In this document: positions 62,804 through 64,000 of the stretch, in pieces
How positions within the stretch are numbered: position 1 is the stretch's first letter
Layout: each line of letters starts with the position of its first letter
Notes under the pieces: model-generated
Told to the model about the DNA's origin: nothing
Database searches by the model: none
What the model saw: only the letters and a program-made list of their open reading frames with translations
Origin: Cupriavidus pauculus
GTDB lineage: Bacteria; Pseudomonadota; Gammaproteobacteria; Burkholderiales; Burkholderiaceae
Assembly: GCF_008801835.1 (NCBI RefSeq)
Contig: NZ_VZOW01000002.1
Location: forward strand, 62,001 to 126,000
Reading direction: 5' to 3'
Length of the DNA: 64,000 nt
Position numbers and translations under genes: made by a program

Positions 62804-64000
62804 ATGACGACTTCCCCCGCAACTGGCACGAAAGGTGCCGTGACCCGTGCCATCCGTGGCCGCATCCTCCACTTCCTGCGCGATCCGCAGTTTCACGAGG
62901 ACGCCTATCAGTATTGGGAAGACGGGCTCATGATCGTCACGGCTGGCCGTATCGCCGCGGTCGGCCCGTATGAAGACCTGTCGCGTGACATCCCCGTCGG
63001 CGCCGAGGTGGTCGATCATCGCGGCAAGCTGATCGTGCCCGGCTTTATCGACACGCACATCCACTATCCGCAGACCGATATCATTGCGTCGCCTTCGCCG
63101 GGCCTGTTGCACTGGCTGGACACCTACACGTTCCCAGAAGAACGCCGTTTCAGCGACGCACACTACGCGCGTGGCGTTGCCGATTTCTTTACCGATGAAC
63201 TGCTGCGCAACGGCACCACGACCGCCATGGTCTGGAGCACCGTGCACGCGGCCTCTGCCGATGCGCTCTTTGCGGCCAGCCAGGCGCGCAACATGCGGAT
63301 GATTACCGGCAAGGTGCTGATGGACCGCAACTGCCCGGACTTCCTGCGCGATACGCCGGAGTCCGGCGCCCGCGATTCGGCCGACCTGATCTCGAAATGG
63401 CACGGCAAGGATCGCCTCGCCTATGCCATCACCCCGCGTTTTGCACCGACTTCGACCGAAGCGCAACTGGCCGCCTGCGGCGAATTGGCGCGCGCGCACA
63501 CGGACGTCTTCGTGCAGACGCACGTGGCCGAAAATCGCGACGAAGTGAAATGGGTGGCCGAACTGTTCCCCGATGCGCGCAGCTATCTCGATGTCTATGA
63601 TCGCTACGGGCTGCTGCGTCCAGGCGCGTTCTATGGGCACGCGATCTATCTGGACGATGGCGACCGCCGGCGTCTGGCCGATAGCGGCGCGGCGGTGGCG
63701 CACTGCCCCACGTCGAACCTGTTCCTCGGCAGCGGTTTTTACGATTTCCACCAGTCCGATGCGAATCGGCTGAACGTGACGCTGGCCACCGACGTCGGCG
63801 GCGGCACCTCGTTCTCGATGTTCCGCACCATGAACGCGGCGCACAAGGTGGCACGCATGGGCGGCTATCACCTGACCGCGCTGCGCATGTTTTACCTGGC
63901 GACGCGCGCGGCCGCCGAGGCGCTTGGCTGGCAGGACCGCATCGGCAGCTTCGAAGTGGGTCGCGAGGCCGATTTCATCGTGCTCGATCCGCAGGCAACG
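62804..64000 (+). CDS. guaD: Guanine deaminase (cut by window end)
   Basis: Amidohydrolase converting guanine to xanthine, the substrate of XdhAB; 399 codons are visible and the stop lies beyond 64000. The zinc motif PGFIDTHIHYPQTD (near 78), the GuaD-specific block WLDTYTFPEERRF, THVAENRDEVKWV, GHAIYLDDGD and the Asp in ATDVGGGTSFSM are present. The start at 62804 gives the expected family length; a GTG at 62842 is an alternative. It follows the adenine deaminase by 83 nt. Confidence 0.92.
   Translation, partial: MTTSPATGTKGAVTRAIRGRILHFLRDPQFHEDAYQYWEDGLMIVTAGRIAAVGPYEDLSRDIPVGAEVVDHRGKLIVPGFIDTHIHYPQTDIIASPSPGLLHWLDTYTFPEERRFSDAHYARGVADFFTDELLRNGTTTAMVWSTVHAASADALFAASQARNMRMITGKVLMDRNCPDFLRDTPESGARDSADLISKWHGKDRLAYAITPRFAPTSTEAQLAACGELARAHTDVFVQTHVAENRDEVKWVAELFPDARSYLDVYDRYGLLRPGAFYGHAIYLDDGDRRRLADSGAAVAHCPTSNLFLGSGFYDFHQSDANRLNVTLATDVGGGTSFSMFRTMNAAHKVARMGGYHLTALRMFYLATRAAAEALGWQDRIGSFEVGREADFIVLDPQAT

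Overview
The window is a stretch of high-G+C chromosome from a beta-proteobacterium of the Burkholderiaceae, most like Cupriavidus or Ralstonia. The evidence is gene order rather than a database search: a fourteen-gene nuo operon followed by a DUF2818 gene and preceded by tpiA-secG-tRNA-Leu(GAG), the ilvI-ilvH-ilvC / psd-pssA / leuA block, rpsO-pnp, and a cyoABCD quinol oxidase. No insertion sequence, phage, integrase, CRISPR array or rRNA was seen. Almost the whole window is core metabolism.

Layout. 1-1630: urtA, first gene of a urea ABC transporter, with a consensus sigma-54 promoter and NtrC-type palindromes. 1676-5618: cyoABCD on the minus strand. 6299-9674: two MaoC hydratases and two acyl-CoA dehydrogenases. 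9767-11432: DUF1178, a Nudix hydrolase and DUF2818. 11456-26466: nuoA-N. 26639-28076: tRNA-Leu, secG, tpiA. 28213-33654: quinone oxidoreductase, pnp, rpsO and an ABC substrate-binding protein. 33869-34408 (+): BamE-like lipoprotein. 34550-42224 (-): leuA with a peptide-controlled attenuator, a BON/LysM protein, pssA, psd, ilvC, ilvH, ilvI. 42601-46101 (+): an ECF-like sigma factor with DUF3619, DUF3106, RDD and alpha/beta-hydrolase genes. 46201-48821 (+): a PlcP-type metallophosphoesterase, a family-4 glycosyltransferase and DgkA. 48939-55343: LOG phosphoribohydrolase, TetR regulator, DUF1120 secreted protein, DUF924, truncated globin, a large FtsX-type permease and DUF4126. 55472-64000: LysR regulator divergent from xdhABC, an adenine-deaminase-type gene and guaD, which runs off the window end.

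How the genes fit together. NADH dehydrogenase I and cytochrome bo oxidase form a proton-pumping quinone branch. The ilv and leu genes make branched-chain amino acids, and leuA is read as attenuated by leucine. psd and pssA make phosphatidylethanolamine. The plcP-glycosyltransferase-dgkA group would strip phosphate from phospholipid and rebuild the diacylglycerol as glycolipid; four Pho-box-like half-sites at exact 11-bp spacing lie just upstream. The last 8 kb form a purine-salvage and catabolism operon (adenine and guanine deamination, xanthine oxidation) beside its probable LysR regulator.

Most promising for follow-up: the Pho-box/plcP lipid-remodelling group, the leuA attenuator whose leader peptide appears to lack a 5' untranslated region, the sigma-54/NtrC control region of urtA, the sigma factor-DUF3619-DUF3106 group, and several structured RNA leaders (pnp, ilvC-psd).
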